DNA of 64,000 nucleotides from Solihabitans fulvus. GTDB lineage: Bacteria > Actinomycetota > Actinomycetes > Mycobacteriales > Pseudonocardiaceae. The position numbers were made by a program, and so were the translations under genes. The notes beneath the pieces are model-generated. The model saw only the letters and a program-made list of their open reading frames with translations. It was not told where the DNA came from and did not search any database. How positions within the stretch are numbered: the first letter of the stretch is position 1; each line of letters opens with the position of its first letter. This document shows positions 54,185 through 63,642 of this stretch, piece by piece. The DNA is taken from NCBI RefSeq assembly GCF_008386585.1, contig NZ_VUOB01000064.1, positions 80,339-144,338 on the forward strand, in the 5' to 3' direction.

Positions 54185-55098
54185 TGATCGAGCCGGTCGG
54201 GCAGGTGTGGCTGGACGGCAAGGTCGTCGACGCGGAGGACAGCAGGGTCGGGCTGCTGACCCATTCGCTGCACTACGGTTTCGGCGCGCTGGACGGCTTC
54301 CGGTCCTATCGGCAGGACGGCGGCGGGGTCGCGGCGTTCCGGCTGGCCGACCACCTCGCCCGGCTGCGCTCCTCCGCGTCGGCCATCGGCCTCGAACTCG
54401 GCCACACGCATGGGGATCTGGTCGAGGGGGCGTGCGATGTGTTGCGCACCAACGGTCTCGACGACGCCTACGTGCGGCCGCTGGTGTTCGTCGGCGAGCC
54501 CAACATCATCTTCGCGCACTGGCTCAACCCGGTGCACGTGGCGCTGGTGCCGTTCGCCTGGTCCGGCTACTCCGACCGGGACGCGGACGCCGGCACCACC
54601 GCGCAGGTCTCCCCGTATCCGCGCCCCAAGGCGCATGCCGCGCTGTACAACGCGAAGCTCACCGGCAACTACCTGCTGAGCGTCATCGCGTTCGGGCACG
54701 CCAGGTCCAGCGGCGTGCAGCAGGCGATCTTCCTGGACGAGGACGGCTTCGTCTGCGAGAGCACCGGGGAGAACCTGTTCGCGGTGCACGGGAATCTCGT
54801 GTCGACGCCCCCGGCGACCAGGTCGCTGCTGCCGGGGCTGACCAGGGCCACGGTGCTGGTGCTGGCCGCCGAGCTCGGCTACGAGGTCGCGGAGCGGGAC
54901 CTGACCGTGCCGCAGCTGCACGACGCCGACGAGGTGTTCACCACCGGCACCGCGTCCGGCGTGCTGGCCATCCCGGAGTTGGACGGGCGGCGGATCGGTG
55001 ACGGCACCGCGCCGGTGGCGCGCGCCCTCCGGCAGCGTTACCTGGACGCGGCGCGCGGTCGGCTGCCCGAGCACGCCGACTGGCTCACCATTCTCTAG
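54184..55098 (+). CDS. Class IV (branched-chain type) aminotransferase
   Basis: A 304-aa PLP enzyme like IlvE: VWLDGKVVDAEDSRVGLLTHSLHYG at the start, catalytic Lys158 in NAKLTGNY, FVCESTGENLFAV and the late FTTGTASGVLAI phosphate-cup motif. It would pass amino groups between a branched-chain or similar 2-oxoacid and glutamate, overlapping in chemistry with the dehydrogenase domain two genes upstream. It is the last gene before a strong terminator. Confidence 0.92.
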   Translation: MIEPVGQVWLDGKVVDAEDSRVGLLTHSLHYGFGALDGFRSYRQDGGGVAAFRLADHLARLRSSASAIGLELGHTHGDLVEGACDVLRTNGLDDAYVRPLVFVGEPNIIFAHWLNPVHVALVPFAWSGYSDRDADAGTTAQVSPYPRPKAHAALYNAKLTGNYLLSVIAFGHARSSGVQQAIFLDEDGFVCESTGENLFAVHGNLVSTPPATRSLLPGLTRATVLVLAAELGYEVAERDLTVPQLHDADEVFTTGTASGVLAIPELDGRRIGDGTAPVARALRQRYLDAARGRLPEHADWLTIL

Positions 55099-55150
55099 GC
55101 CGCCCAACGGCTCTGGGCCCGACGCCCTGAGCAGATGATCTGAGCCGATC

Positions 55151-55177
55151 GGGCCGACGGCGCGCGACCGTCGGCCC
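55151..55177 (+). terminator. Terminator closing the rightward biosynthetic arm
   Basis: GGGCCGACGG (55151-55160) pairs perfectly with CCGTCGGCCC (55168-55177) around a 7-nt loop, 53 bp after the aminotransferase stop. It suggests that the next gene is a separate unit. Confidence 0.65.
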
Positions 55178-55223
55178 ACTTGGTTAGCCTGCCCTCCGAC
55201 GGCACACTCGGAAGGGCGGCTCA

Positions 55224-56372
55224 ATGACCAGCCTGCGCGACATTCTCCAGCGGCACGTGGACAACGGATCGATGCCGGGCGCGGTGGCCCTGGTCGGCCG
55301 GGGCGACGAGGTCGAGGTCGCGGCGGTCGGCTCCGTGGACGTCGAGGGTTCCGCCCCGATGGCCAGGGACTCGATCTTCCGCGTCGCCTCGATCACCAAG
55401 CCCGTCACCGCCGCCGCGGTGCTGATGCTGGTGGAGGATGGCCGGATCGCGTTGCACGACCCGGTCGCGCGGTGGCTGCCCGAGCTGGCGACGCCGACCG
55501 TGGTCCGCACGCCGGGCGGTCCGGTCGACGACGTGGTCCCAGCCGCGCGGCCGATCCTGGTGCTCGACCTGCTCACCTCCCGCGCTGGGTACGGCTTCCC
55601 CGCCGACTTCACGCTGCCGGTGATCCAGGTGATGTTCGAGGAGGTGCAGCGGGACGGCCGCAACCCGCAGAGCATGCCGGCGCCGGACGAGTGGATGGCC
55701 ACGCTGGCGCGCATTCCGCTGGTCCACCAGCCCGGCGACGCGTGGCTGTACAACACCTGTTCCGATCTTCAGGGCGTGCTGGTCGCCAGGGCGTCCGGCC
55801 AGCCCTTCCCCGAGTTCCTTGCGGAGCGGCTGTTCGAGCCGCTCGGCATGACCGACACCGGATTCGGCGTGCCGGCCGACCGGCTGGACCGGTTCACCAG
55901 CTTCTACTGGACGGAGCCGGACGGCGGACTGCGGCTCGCCGACGCTCCCGACGGGCAGTGGACCACCCCGCATGCCTTCCCGTCCGGCGCGGGCGGCCTA
56001 GCCTCGACCGTCGACGACTGGTATGCCTTCGGCCGGCTGCTGAACGCCGGGGGGATCGTCGACGGCAGGCGGCTGCTGTCGGCGGAGTCGGTCCGGCTGA
56101 TGACCACCGACCATCTGACCCAGCCCCAGCGCGACGCCAGCCGGTTGTTCCTGGAGGGTCAGGGCTGGGGTTTCGGCGGCTCGGTCGACGTCGCGGCCCT
56201 CGACCCGTGGAACGTGCCGGGACGCTACGGCTGGGTCGGCGGTACCGGCACGGCCGCGCACGTCACGCCGTCGACCGGCGCGGTCAGCATCCTGCTCACC
56301 CAGGCCGGCATGACCGGGCCGACCCCGAACGCCGTGATGCGGGACTTCTGGCGGTACGCGGCGAACGCCTGA
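55224..56372 (+). CDS. Serine hydrolase, beta-lactamase/esterase (EstB-like) family
   Basis: A 382-aa class C beta-lactamase-fold enzyme without a signal peptide. Catalytic Ser56-x-x-Lys59 (SITK) and Tyr176-Asn177 are present; a GWVGGTGTAAHVTP strand takes the place of the KTG box, as in EstB-type esterases. The substrate is unknown. It follows the biosynthetic arm but is set apart by a terminator. Confidence 0.9.
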   Translation: MTSLRDILQRHVDNGSMPGAVALVGRGDEVEVAAVGSVDVEGSAPMARDSIFRVASITKPVTAAAVLMLVEDGRIALHDPVARWLPELATPTVVRTPGGPVDDVVPAARPILVLDLLTSRAGYGFPADFTLPVIQVMFEEVQRDGRNPQSMPAPDEWMATLARIPLVHQPGDAWLYNTCSDLQGVLVARASGQPFPEFLAERLFEPLGMTDTGFGVPADRLDRFTSFYWTEPDGGLRLADAPDGQWTTPHAFPSGAGGLASTVDDWYAFGRLLNAGGIVDGRRLLSAESVRLMTTDHLTQPQRDASRLFLEGQGWGFGGSVDVAALDPWNVPGRYGWVGGTGTAAHVTPSTGAVSILLTQAGMTGPTPNAVMRDFWRYAANA

Positions 56373-56404
56373 CGGTCCGCCGGTGACCTTTCCTGGACAC
56401 CGCG

Positions 56405-57190
56405 CTAGCCGATGGCGACCTCGGGCGGCAGCTTGCCGCCGCCGACGCCGGGCACGCCCCGGAACCGGTACGGGCCGCCCTCCTGGCCGGGCTGCACGGT
56501 CCATGCCTCCCCGGGGCCGCCGCGCGCCAGCACCGCCAGCAGCGTGTCCACGACGTTGTCCGGGGTGAGCAGCGGGAAGTCCAGCTGGTCGAACTCCTCC
56601 CTGGCCGCGCCGAGCAGCAGGGTGTCCACGAACCCTGGGCACAGCGCGCACAGCGTGATCCCGTCGGCCGCGAGCGCCGCGCCGGCCGCCCGGACGTAGC
56701 CGACCACCGCGTGTTTGGTCATCGTGTACAGCGGGTCGGCCGGCATGGCGGTCAGCCCGGCCAGCGAGGCCATCACGACGATGCTGCCGCCGCCCGACCT
56801 GCGCAGGGCGGGCACGGCGGCGCAGGTGCCGAACACGACGTGGTCGACGTTGACCCCGACGACACTGCGGTACCTGGCCACGTCGAGCGCGTCGTCGACG
56901 GCGCGCTGGCCACCGCCGACCCCCGCGTTGAGCAGCACCAGGTCCAGCCGGCCGAACTCGGCCTCCGCGCGCCCGACGGCCGAGGGCATCGTGGCCGGAT
57001 CGCTGACGTCCCCGACCACCGCCAAGCCGCCGACCTGCTCGGCGACCCGCCGCGCGCCGACCTCGTCCACGTCGACCACGGCGACGCGCGCGCCCAGCCC
57101 GGCCAGCCGGCGCGCGGCCGCCGCGCCGATGCCGGACGCGCCGCCGGTGACCAGCGCGCCTTTGCCGCTGAGTTCAGCCGTGGTTGCCAT
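56405..57190 (-). CDS. Short-chain dehydrogenase/reductase (SDR)
   Basis: A 261-aa classical SDR: TGGASGIGAAAARRLAG cofactor motif (residues 15-31), LNAGVGGG, active-site Ser in VMASLAG and YTMTK (Tyr-x3-Lys). It lies 7 bp downstream of the M20 hydrolase gene and is cotranscribed with it. The substrate is unknown. Confidence 0.92.
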   Translation of the reverse strand: MATTAELSGKGALVTGGASGIGAAAARRLAGLGARVAVVDVDEVGARRVAEQVGGLAVVGDVSDPATMPSAVGRAEAEFGRLDLVLLNAGVGGGQRAVDDALDVARYRSVVGVNVDHVVFGTCAAVPALRRSGGGSIVVMASLAGLTAMPADPLYTMTKHAVVGYVRAAGAALAADGITLCALCPGFVDTLLLGAAREEFDQLDFPLLTPDNVVDTLLAVLARGGPGEAWTVQPGQEGGPYRFRGVPGVGGGKLPPEVAIG

Positions 57191-57197
57191 GGCGCTC

Positions 57198-58538
57198 CTA
57201 GGAGTTGCGCAGGAACCGATCCAGAACCCTCGTGCCGAACTTAAGCGCATCCACCGGCACCCGCTCGTCGACGCCGTGGAACAGGCCGGAGAAGTCCAGG
57301 TCCGGCGGCAGCTTCAGCGGGGCGAAGCCGAAGCACCGGATACCGAGCTCCTGGAACGACTTGGCGTCCGTGCCGCCGGAGAGCATGTACGGCAGCACGT
57401 GCGCGCCGGGGTCCTCCGCGGTGATCGACGCCGTCATCGCGTCGACCAGCGCGCCGTCGAAGGTGGTCTCCACCGGCGGCAGGCTCAGCCACTCGCGTTC
57501 CACGTCCGGGCCGAGGATCTCGGCAAGCTCGCGGTCGAACGCCTCCTGGCGGCCGGGCAGGATCCGGCAGTCCACCGTGGCCTCGGCGACCGTGGGGATC
57601 ACGTTGGCCTTGTAGCCGGCGGACAGCATCGTCGGGTTGGCCGTGTCGCGCAGCGTCGCGCCGATCATCCGCGACACCGCGCCGAGCTTGCCGACCGCGC
57701 CCTCGAGGTCGTCCTCGGGGAAGTCGATGCCGGTGATCTCGGTGACGCCGGCGAGGAACTCCCGCACCGAGTCGGTCAGCACGATCGGGAACCGGTGCTG
57801 GCCGAGCCTGCTGACCGCGGCGGCCAGCTTGGTGACCGCGTTGTCGCGGTGCAGCATCGACCCGTGGCCCGCCGTGCCGCGCACCCGCAGCGTCAGCCAG
57901 GCGATGCCCTTCTCGGCGGTCTCGACCAGGTAGGCGCGGACGTCGTCCTTGAGGGTGATGGAGAACCCGCCGACCTCGCTGATCGCCTCGGTCGCGCCCT
58001 CGAACAGCTCGGGCCGGTTCCGCACGAGCCAGCGCGCGCCGTAGGTGCCGCCCGCCTCCTCGTCCGCGAGGAACGCGAAGATCAGGTCGCGCGGCGGGGT
58101 GATGCCGTCGCGCTTGAGCCGGCGGGCGGTGGCCAGGGTCATCGCGACCATGTCCTTCATGTCCACCGCGCCGCGGCCCCACACGTAGCCGTCCTGGACC
58201 GCCCCGGAGAACGGGTGCACAGACCATTCCGACGCGTCGGCCGGCACGACGTCGAGGTGGCCGTGCACGAGCAGCGCGCCCCGGCTCTGGTCGGCGCCGG
58301 CCAGCCGCGCGACGACGTTGCCCCGGCCCTTCGCGCCCGACTCGACGTAGGTCGTCTCGAACCCGACCTCGGCGAGCTGCTCGGCGACCCATTCGGCGGC
58401 GACGCGTTCGCCGACCACCGTGGCGGGGTCGCCGGTGTTGGTGGTGTCGATGCGGATCAGCTCGCTGGCGAGCGTCACCACCTCGTCCTGTGCCACGCGC
58501 AGTCCTGGGTCGTTGCTCAGATCCTTGGGCTCACTCAC
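57198..58538 (-). CDS. M20-family metallohydrolase
   Basis: A 446-aa di-zinc hydrolase with HGHLDVVPA (~92), GRGAVDMKD (~118), the catalytic DEEAGG (~156), and a late LFHGVDERV zinc ligand. The dimerisation domain lies in the middle (VRGTAGHGSMLHRDNAV). Such enzymes (ArgE/DapE/CPG2-like) cleave N-acylated amino acids or dipeptides. It starts with GTG. Coupled to an SDR, it may form a short catabolic unit. Confidence 0.92.
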   Translation of the reverse strand: MSEPKDLSNDPGLRVAQDEVVTLASELIRIDTTNTGDPATVVGERVAAEWVAEQLAEVGFETTYVESGAKGRGNVVARLAGADQSRGALLVHGHLDVVPADASEWSVHPFSGAVQDGYVWGRGAVDMKDMVAMTLATARRLKRDGITPPRDLIFAFLADEEAGGTYGARWLVRNRPELFEGATEAISEVGGFSITLKDDVRAYLVETAEKGIAWLTLRVRGTAGHGSMLHRDNAVTKLAAAVSRLGQHRFPIVLTDSVREFLAGVTEITGIDFPEDDLEGAVGKLGAVSRMIGATLRDTANPTMLSAGYKANVIPTVAEATVDCRILPGRQEAFDRELAEILGPDVEREWLSLPPVETTFDGALVDAMTASITAEDPGAHVLPYMLSGGTDAKSFQELGIRCFGFAPLKLPPDLDFSGLFHGVDERVPVDALKFGTRVLDRFLRNS

Positions 58539-58740
58539 TGGGTCTTCCTATCATTGCTGGCGGGGGCGCGCCGAGAGCCCGGGCCGTCCCGGTCGCGCCG
58601 CGTCGATCCAGCGAAGCCGATCGCGCGCATCGTCCGGTCGCTCCCGTCACCAAGATCGCCTGTTCGGCGTAGCCAACCAGGCGCGGCGGGTCGTTGCTCC
58701 TCCATTCCATCCTCTGGACGGACTTGACCGTTTGGCGTTG

Positions 58741-59724
58741 CTAGATCCATCCGTTGCGCATGGCGTGCAGGGCCAACTGGAAGCGGTTGGCCGCGCCCGT
58801 CCGCGACATCAGGCTTTCCAGATGGCGGAACAGTGTCCGCCTGCTGACGCCGAGGCTGCGGGCCGCCTGGTCGTCGCCGATGCCGGCCGCGAGCAGGCCG
58901 AGCAGCCGCCGTTCGCTCGGTTGCAGGTAGGGCCCCTCGGTGCCGGCGCCGAGACTGAGCGGCAGCGCCGCCCGCCAGCACATCTCGAACAGTCCCACCA
59001 GCGCCGACAGCAGGCTGCACGGCCGGATCAGCAGGGCGGACTGGTTGGCGTCGGCGTCGCCCGCCGACAGCGACACCACGGCGCAGTCGTCGTCGATGAT
59101 CATCAACTTGACCGGCACGTCGGGCAGGATCCTGGCCTCCTCGCCGGACTTGGCGGCCGGTACCACGTTGCCGGCCAGGTACTCCGTCCGTTCGAGCGCG
59201 ACCTTCGCGTAGACCACGCGGTACCGCACGCCCCCGGCCAGGTTGTCCAGCTCGACCTGGTTGGCGTCGGCGTCGGCGTAGTAGGGCGGCGAGTCGAGGC
59301 CCCGGACCTCGGTGTGCGCGGACCGCTCCAGCTGGTAGATGCGGTCCACCACGGCGGGCCCGTTGATCACCTCGATCAGGTGCTCGGCCGGGTCGCCGCT
59401 GATCGACCGGCGGAACACGTCGAACGCGTTCATGGCCGTGATCCGCGCCTGGGTCAGCTCCAGATCGCGGCGCCGGGTCAACAGGTCGAGGCCGGGTCCC
59501 GGCGGGATGGGAGTGACCGAGGTCCGGTCCGCGTTGACGACGCTGACCAGTCCGGCGTCGGCCAGCGCCTCGAAGCACGAGTGGACGCTGTCAGGGTGGC
59601 GTCCGGTGTTCTCGGCGAGTGCGCCGACCGTGGAAGTGCCCTCTGCCAGTAGTTCCAGGTAGACCTCCGCTTCATCCTTTTTCAGGCCAAGTGTCATCAG
59701 ATGGTCGATTGTGTCGGGCACCAT
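58741..59724 (-). CDS. TrmB-like sensor / LuxR-type HTH regulator
   Basis: A 327-aa regulator with a TrmB-like winged helix at the N-terminus (LMTLGLKKDEAEVYLELLAEGTSTVGALAENTG) and a LuxR-type helix-turn-helix at the C-terminus (ERRLLGLLAAGIGDDQAARSLGVSRRTLFRHLESLMSRTGAANRFQLAL). The middle part is a PLD-like or ligand domain. This type is common in actinobacteria, often beside secreted proteins. It is divergent from the S53 protease gene and may control it. Confidence 0.88.
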   Translation of the reverse strand: MVPDTIDHLMTLGLKKDEAEVYLELLAEGTSTVGALAENTGRHPDSVHSCFEALADAGLVSVVNADRTSVTPIPPGPGLDLLTRRRDLELTQARITAMNAFDVFRRSISGDPAEHLIEVINGPAVVDRIYQLERSAHTEVRGLDSPPYYADADANQVELDNLAGGVRYRVVYAKVALERTEYLAGNVVPAAKSGEEARILPDVPVKLMIIDDDCAVVSLSAGDADANQSALLIRPCSLLSALVGLFEMCWRAALPLSLGAGTEGPYLQPSERRLLGLLAAGIGDDQAARSLGVSRRTLFRHLESLMSRTGAANRFQLALHAMRNGWI

Positions 59725-59765
59725 GAGCAGCTCCCGCAGGGTTGTGAGCCGTCACATTTGAGCCA

Positions 59766-59811
59766 GTGGCACGTGAGCGCCACCACAGCGCTCGTTCCCG
59801 TTGTACACAAC
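59766..59811. promoter_or_regulatory. Inverted repeats in the divergent spacer
   Basis: GTGGC (59766-59770) faces GCCAC (59779-59783), and GTTGT-N2-ACAAC lies at 59800-59811. Both fall in the 138-bp spacer between the TrmB/LuxR-like regulator and the S53 protease and are candidate operators. Confidence 0.3.
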
Positions 59812-59862
59812 TGACACCGCTGGGTGAAACAACCCATTCGGTCACACTCCCTTGGAGGGAAC

Positions 59863-62064
59863 GTGCGCAGTGTCAAGCGAGGGCTTGTCGCCATTGGCGG
59901 ACTGGCCGCGCTGTTACTGACCGCCCCGTCAGTAACAGCGATCGCCAGCCCGGCATCACCCCAGGCCGTCCCTGCGGCCGCCCAGTCCACCACCCACGTC
60001 TGCGACCAGGCCGTGAAGCCCGGTTTCGCGACCTGTTTCGCGTTGAAGCGGACCGACCACATCACGCCGAACCTGCCAGGCGGTTACGGGCCGACCGACC
60101 TCCGGTCGGCCTACAACCTCACGGCCAGCGGCAGTGGCACCGCGACGGTCGCGATCGTCGACTCCAACGACGACCCGAACGCCGAGTCGGACCTGGCCAC
60201 CTACCGATCGACCTACGGCCTGCCCGCCTGCACCACGGCCAACGGCTGCTTCAAGAAGGTCAACGAGAACGGGCAGACCAGCCCGCTGCCCGCCGGTGAC
60301 ACCGGCTGGGCCGGCGAGATCTCGCTGGACGTCGACATGGTGTCGGCCATCTGCCCGGCGTGCCACATCCTGTTGGTCGAGGCGAACCAGCCGCAGATGG
60401 CGGACCTGGGCACCGCGGTGAACACGGCCGTGTCGATGGGCGCGAAGTACGTGTCCAACAGCTACGGCGGCTCGGAGGACGGCACCGAGAACAGCTCGGA
60501 CTCCAGCTACTTCAACCACGCCGGTGTCGCGATCACCGCGAGCACCGGTGACAGCGGCTTCGGCGTCAGCTACCCCGCGTCCTCGCAGTACGTCACGGCG
60601 GTCGGCGGCACCACGCTGAACCGTGGTGGCGGCACGCGCGGCTGGTCGGAGACCGTGTGGAGCGGCGCCGGCAGCGGCTGCTCGGGCTCCGTGCCCAAGC
60701 CGTCGTTCCAGAACGGCGTGAACACCAGCTGCGCCAACCGAGGCGAGGGCGACGTGTCGGCGGTGGCCGACCCGGCGACCGGCGTCGCGGTCTACCAGAC
60801 CTACGGCGGCAGCGGCTGGGCGGTCTACGGCGGCACCAGTGCCTCCGCGCCGATCATCGCCTCCGTCTACGCCCTTGCCGGCACCCCCGGCGCCTCGGAC
60901 CGTCCCGCGGCCTACCCCTACAGCCACACCACCAACCTCTACGACGTCACCTCGGGCAACAACGGCAGCTGCGGCGCGCCGATGTGCACCGCGGGCCCCG
61001 GCTGGGACGGCCCGACCGGTCTCGGCACGCCCAACGGCACCGCCGCGTTCACCGCGGGCGGCGGCCCCTCGCCCGTCTCGGTGACCAACCCGGGCAGCCA
61101 GGCCGGCTCCGTCGGCACGGCCGCCAGCCTTCAGCTCAGCGCCACCGGCGGCACCTCGCCGTACACCTGGACCGCCACCGGCCTGCCGGCCGGCCTGTCC
61201 ATCAGCTCCGGCGGCCTGATCTCCGGGACGCCGACCACCGCGGGGACCTACTCGGTCACCGCGACCGCGAAGGACAGTGCCACCCCTGCCGGCACTGGCA
61301 GCGCGACGTTCAGCTGGACGATCAGCGGCGGCGGCCCCTCGCCCGTCTCGGTCGCCAACCCGGGCAGCCAGACCGGCTCCGTCGGCACGGCCGCCAGCCT
61401 CCAGCTCAGCGCCACCGGCGGCACCTCGCCGTACACCTGGACCGCCACCGGCCTGCCGGCCGGCCTGTCCATCAACGCCTCCACCGGCAAGATCTCCGGC
61501 ACGCCGACCACCGCGGGGACCTACTCGGTCACCGCGACCGCGAAGGACAGCGCCAGCCCGGCCGGCAGCGGCAGCACCACCTTCAGCTGGACCATCAGCG
61601 GTGGCGGCGGCTGCACGGGTCAGCTGTTCGGCAACTCCGGCTTCGAGTCCGGCAACACCACGTGGTCGTCGACCTCGGGTGTGATCGGCCAGAACGGGCC
61701 GTCCGAGCCCGCGCGCACGGGCACCTGGAACGCCTGGCTGGACGGTTACGGCTCGTCTCACACCGACACGCTCTCCCAGTCGGTGACCATCCCCGCCAAC
61801 TGCCACGCGACGCTGTCGTTCTGGCTGCACATCGACACCTCGGAGACCACCACCTCGACGGCCTACGACAAGCTGACCGTCAAGGCTGGCTCGACGACGT
61901 TGTCCAGCTACAGCAACCTCGACAAGAACACGGGCTACGCGCAGAAGACGTTCGACGTCTCGTCGATGGCGGGTCAGACCGTCACGATCCTGTTCACCGG
62001 CACGGAGGACTCGTCGCTCCAGACGTCCTTCGTGATCGACGACACGGCGGTCACCCTGAGCTGA
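59863..62064 (+). CDS. Secreted S53 (sedolisin) protease with two Ig-like repeats
   Basis: A 733-aa exported protease. After the signal peptide (~1-30) the catalytic domain carries the sedolisin triad Glu152, Asp156 and Ser326 (GGTSASAP), with the oxyanion Asp230 (STGDSG). Two near-identical 90/91-residue putative Ig (He_PIG-like) repeats follow (about 400-580), then a ~150-residue jelly-roll-like C-terminal domain. There is no long pro-domain, as in the kumamolisin-like actinobacterial set. GTG 59863 behind GGAGGG is preferred over ATG 59824. Confidence 0.9.
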   Translation: MRSVKRGLVAIGGLAALLLTAPSVTAIASPASPQAVPAAAQSTTHVCDQAVKPGFATCFALKRTDHITPNLPGGYGPTDLRSAYNLTASGSGTATVAIVDSNDDPNAESDLATYRSTYGLPACTTANGCFKKVNENGQTSPLPAGDTGWAGEISLDVDMVSAICPACHILLVEANQPQMADLGTAVNTAVSMGAKYVSNSYGGSEDGTENSSDSSYFNHAGVAITASTGDSGFGVSYPASSQYVTAVGGTTLNRGGGTRGWSETVWSGAGSGCSGSVPKPSFQNGVNTSCANRGEGDVSAVADPATGVAVYQTYGGSGWAVYGGTSASAPIIASVYALAGTPGASDRPAAYPYSHTTNLYDVTSGNNGSCGAPMCTAGPGWDGPTGLGTPNGTAAFTAGGGPSPVSVTNPGSQAGSVGTAASLQLSATGGTSPYTWTATGLPAGLSISSGGLISGTPTTAGTYSVTATAKDSATPAGTGSATFSWTISGGGPSPVSVANPGSQTGSVGTAASLQLSATGGTSPYTWTATGLPAGLSINASTGKISGTPTTAGTYSVTATAKDSASPAGSGSTTFSWTISGGGGCTGQLFGNSGFESGNTTWSSTSGVIGQNGPSEPARTGTWNAWLDGYGSSHTDTLSQSVTIPANCHATLSFWLHIDTSETTTSTAYDKLTVKAGSTTLSSYSNLDKNTGYAQKTFDVSSMAGQTVTILFTGTEDSSLQTSFVIDDTAVTLS
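61061..61603 (+). repeat. Two tandem ~270-bp repeats within the S53 protease gene
   Basis: The units 61061-61330 and 61331-61603 are almost identical at the DNA level, down to synonymous positions, which points to a recent duplication. Each encodes one Ig-like module with TATGLPAGLSI and SGTPTTAGTYSVTATAKDSA. Confidence 0.85.
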
Positions 62065-62096
62065 CACCGAACTGATCGCCACACCCTGCGGATGAC

Positions 62097-62134
62097 CGAG
62101 GGGGCGGGTCGCGTTCGCGCGATCCGCCCCCTCG
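62097..62134 (+). terminator. Strong terminator with a TTCG tetraloop
   Basis: CGAGGGGGCGGGTCGCG (62097-62113) and CGCGATCCGCCCCCTCG (62118-62134) form a 17-bp stem closed by TTCG; the one non-Watson-Crick pair is G-T, which is a wobble pair in RNA. It lies 32 bp after the S53 protease stop. Confidence 0.85.
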
Positions 62135-62258
62135 CCGCTGCCGCGACCCTGTTGGAGTGCAGGGCAAACGGCTCAGTGTCAACTCCGGAGGCCATCATTC
62201 TGGCGACCTCCTGACGACAAAGGTTCAACTATCGGTCATCCGACTCTACGGTGCGAAA

Positions 62259-63548
62259 ATGAGCGAATCCCCTGCCGCTTCCGCGCCACTGATCCAGGTG
62301 TCCCCTGACTGTCCCTCCCTGGACACGTCGCTGACCGTCCGCCTGCTGCACTGCCCGCCCGACGGCCTGGTCACGGTGTGCGCCAACACTCCTGAGGGCG
62401 TCGGCCGCACGTGGCGGTCCGCCGCGACCTTCCGCGCCGACGGCGAGGGCCGCGTCGACCTCACCCGCCAGGCCCCGGTCTCCGGCGACTACACCGGCGC
62501 GGCGGCCATGGGCCTGGTCTGGTCGATGACCCTGGACGACACCGCGCCGCGCGGCGAGCCGAGCGTGCTCACTCCCCTGCCGCTGACCCTCACCGCCGAG
62601 ATCGCCGGCCGGCCCGTCGCGGCCGCCAGGGTGAACCGGCTGCGGTTGCCCGATGGCGTGCGGCGCACGGTGATCCGCGAGCGCGACCTGGTCGGCACGC
62701 TGTTCACGCCGACCAGCTGTCCGAGCTGTCCCGGCGTCATCCTGCTCGGCGGCTCGGAGGGCGGCTCGCACGAGGCCGACACCGCGCTGCTCGCGGCGCA
62801 CGGGTTCGCCGTGTTCGCCCTGGCATACCTCGGGATGCCGGGGTTGCCGACGCGCCTCGCCGAGATCCCGCTGGAGTACTTCGGCACGGCGATCGACTTC
62901 CTGCGCGAGCAGGACCGGGTCGAGGCCGGTCCGCTCGGCATCGTCGGCCGCTCGCGCGGCGGCGAGGCCGCGCTGCTGATCGCGGCGACACACACCGAGA
63001 TCGGCGCGGTGGTCAGCACGGTCGGTTCCGGCGTGATGACCGCAGGGTTTCCCCTGGACACCGAGGCAGCGCGGGTGCCGACGTGGACGCTGGGCGGGCG
63101 GCCGCTGCCGTTCCTGCCCAGCGTCCGCACGCCGGAGGTGGCGGAGCAGCTCGCGGGCGGCGGCCCGGTGGAGATGCGGACTGCGTTCCTCGCCGGGATG
63201 CGGGACGAGGCCGCGCTCGCGGCGAGCGCCATCCCGGTCGAGCGCGTCAACGGCGCGGTGCTGCTGATCTCCTCCGGCGACGACCGGGTCTGGCCGTCCG
63301 CCGCGCTCAGCGACGTCGCGCTGCGCCGGCTGGAGGACGCCGACCATCCCTTTCCGTACCACCACGTGAGCTACCCCGAGGCCGGGCACGCCATCGCCGG
63401 CGCGCCGCACGTGCCCGCGACCGGGCTGGCCTCCGCCGGCCCCGGCAGGTCGCTCGCCTTCGGCGGCACACCCCGCGCGAACGCCGAGGCGAGGGCGGAC
63501 GCGTGGCGCAGGACCATCGCGTTCCTCGCCGCCAACCTCACCGCCTGA
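62259..63548 (+). CDS. Acyl-CoA thioesterase/BAAT-like alpha/beta hydrolase
   Basis: A 429-aa protein with the N-terminal acyl-CoA thioester hydrolase/BAAT immunoglobulin-like domain (~10-135) and a C-terminal hydrolase. Nucleophile Ser232 (GRSRGGEA) takes the place of the Cys of bile-acid transferases; Asp341/342 (SGDDRVW) and His377 (EAGHAI) complete the triad. Ser-type members are thioesterases or esterases. The ATG at 62259 has no clear ribosome site. Confidence 0.9.
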   Translation: MSESPAASAPLIQVSPDCPSLDTSLTVRLLHCPPDGLVTVCANTPEGVGRTWRSAATFRADGEGRVDLTRQAPVSGDYTGAAAMGLVWSMTLDDTAPRGEPSVLTPLPLTLTAEIAGRPVAAARVNRLRLPDGVRRTVIRERDLVGTLFTPTSCPSCPGVILLGGSEGGSHEADTALLAAHGFAVFALAYLGMPGLPTRLAEIPLEYFGTAIDFLREQDRVEAGPLGIVGRSRGGEAALLIAATHTEIGAVVSTVGSGVMTAGFPLDTEAARVPTWTLGGRPLPFLPSVRTPEVAEQLAGGGPVEMRTAFLAGMRDEAALAASAIPVERVNGAVLLISSGDDRVWPSAALSDVALRRLEDADHPFPYHHVSYPEAGHAIAGAPHVPATGLASAGPGRSLAFGGTPRANAEARADAWRRTIAFLAANLTA

Positions 63549-63642
63549 GCGCGCCGGGCCGCCGCGAACTCCGCCGGGTTCGCGGGGCCGGAAGGCCTGG
63601 TCGCGGGCGAGGCGGCCCACTGCCGGACGGGGGTGGGACAGG

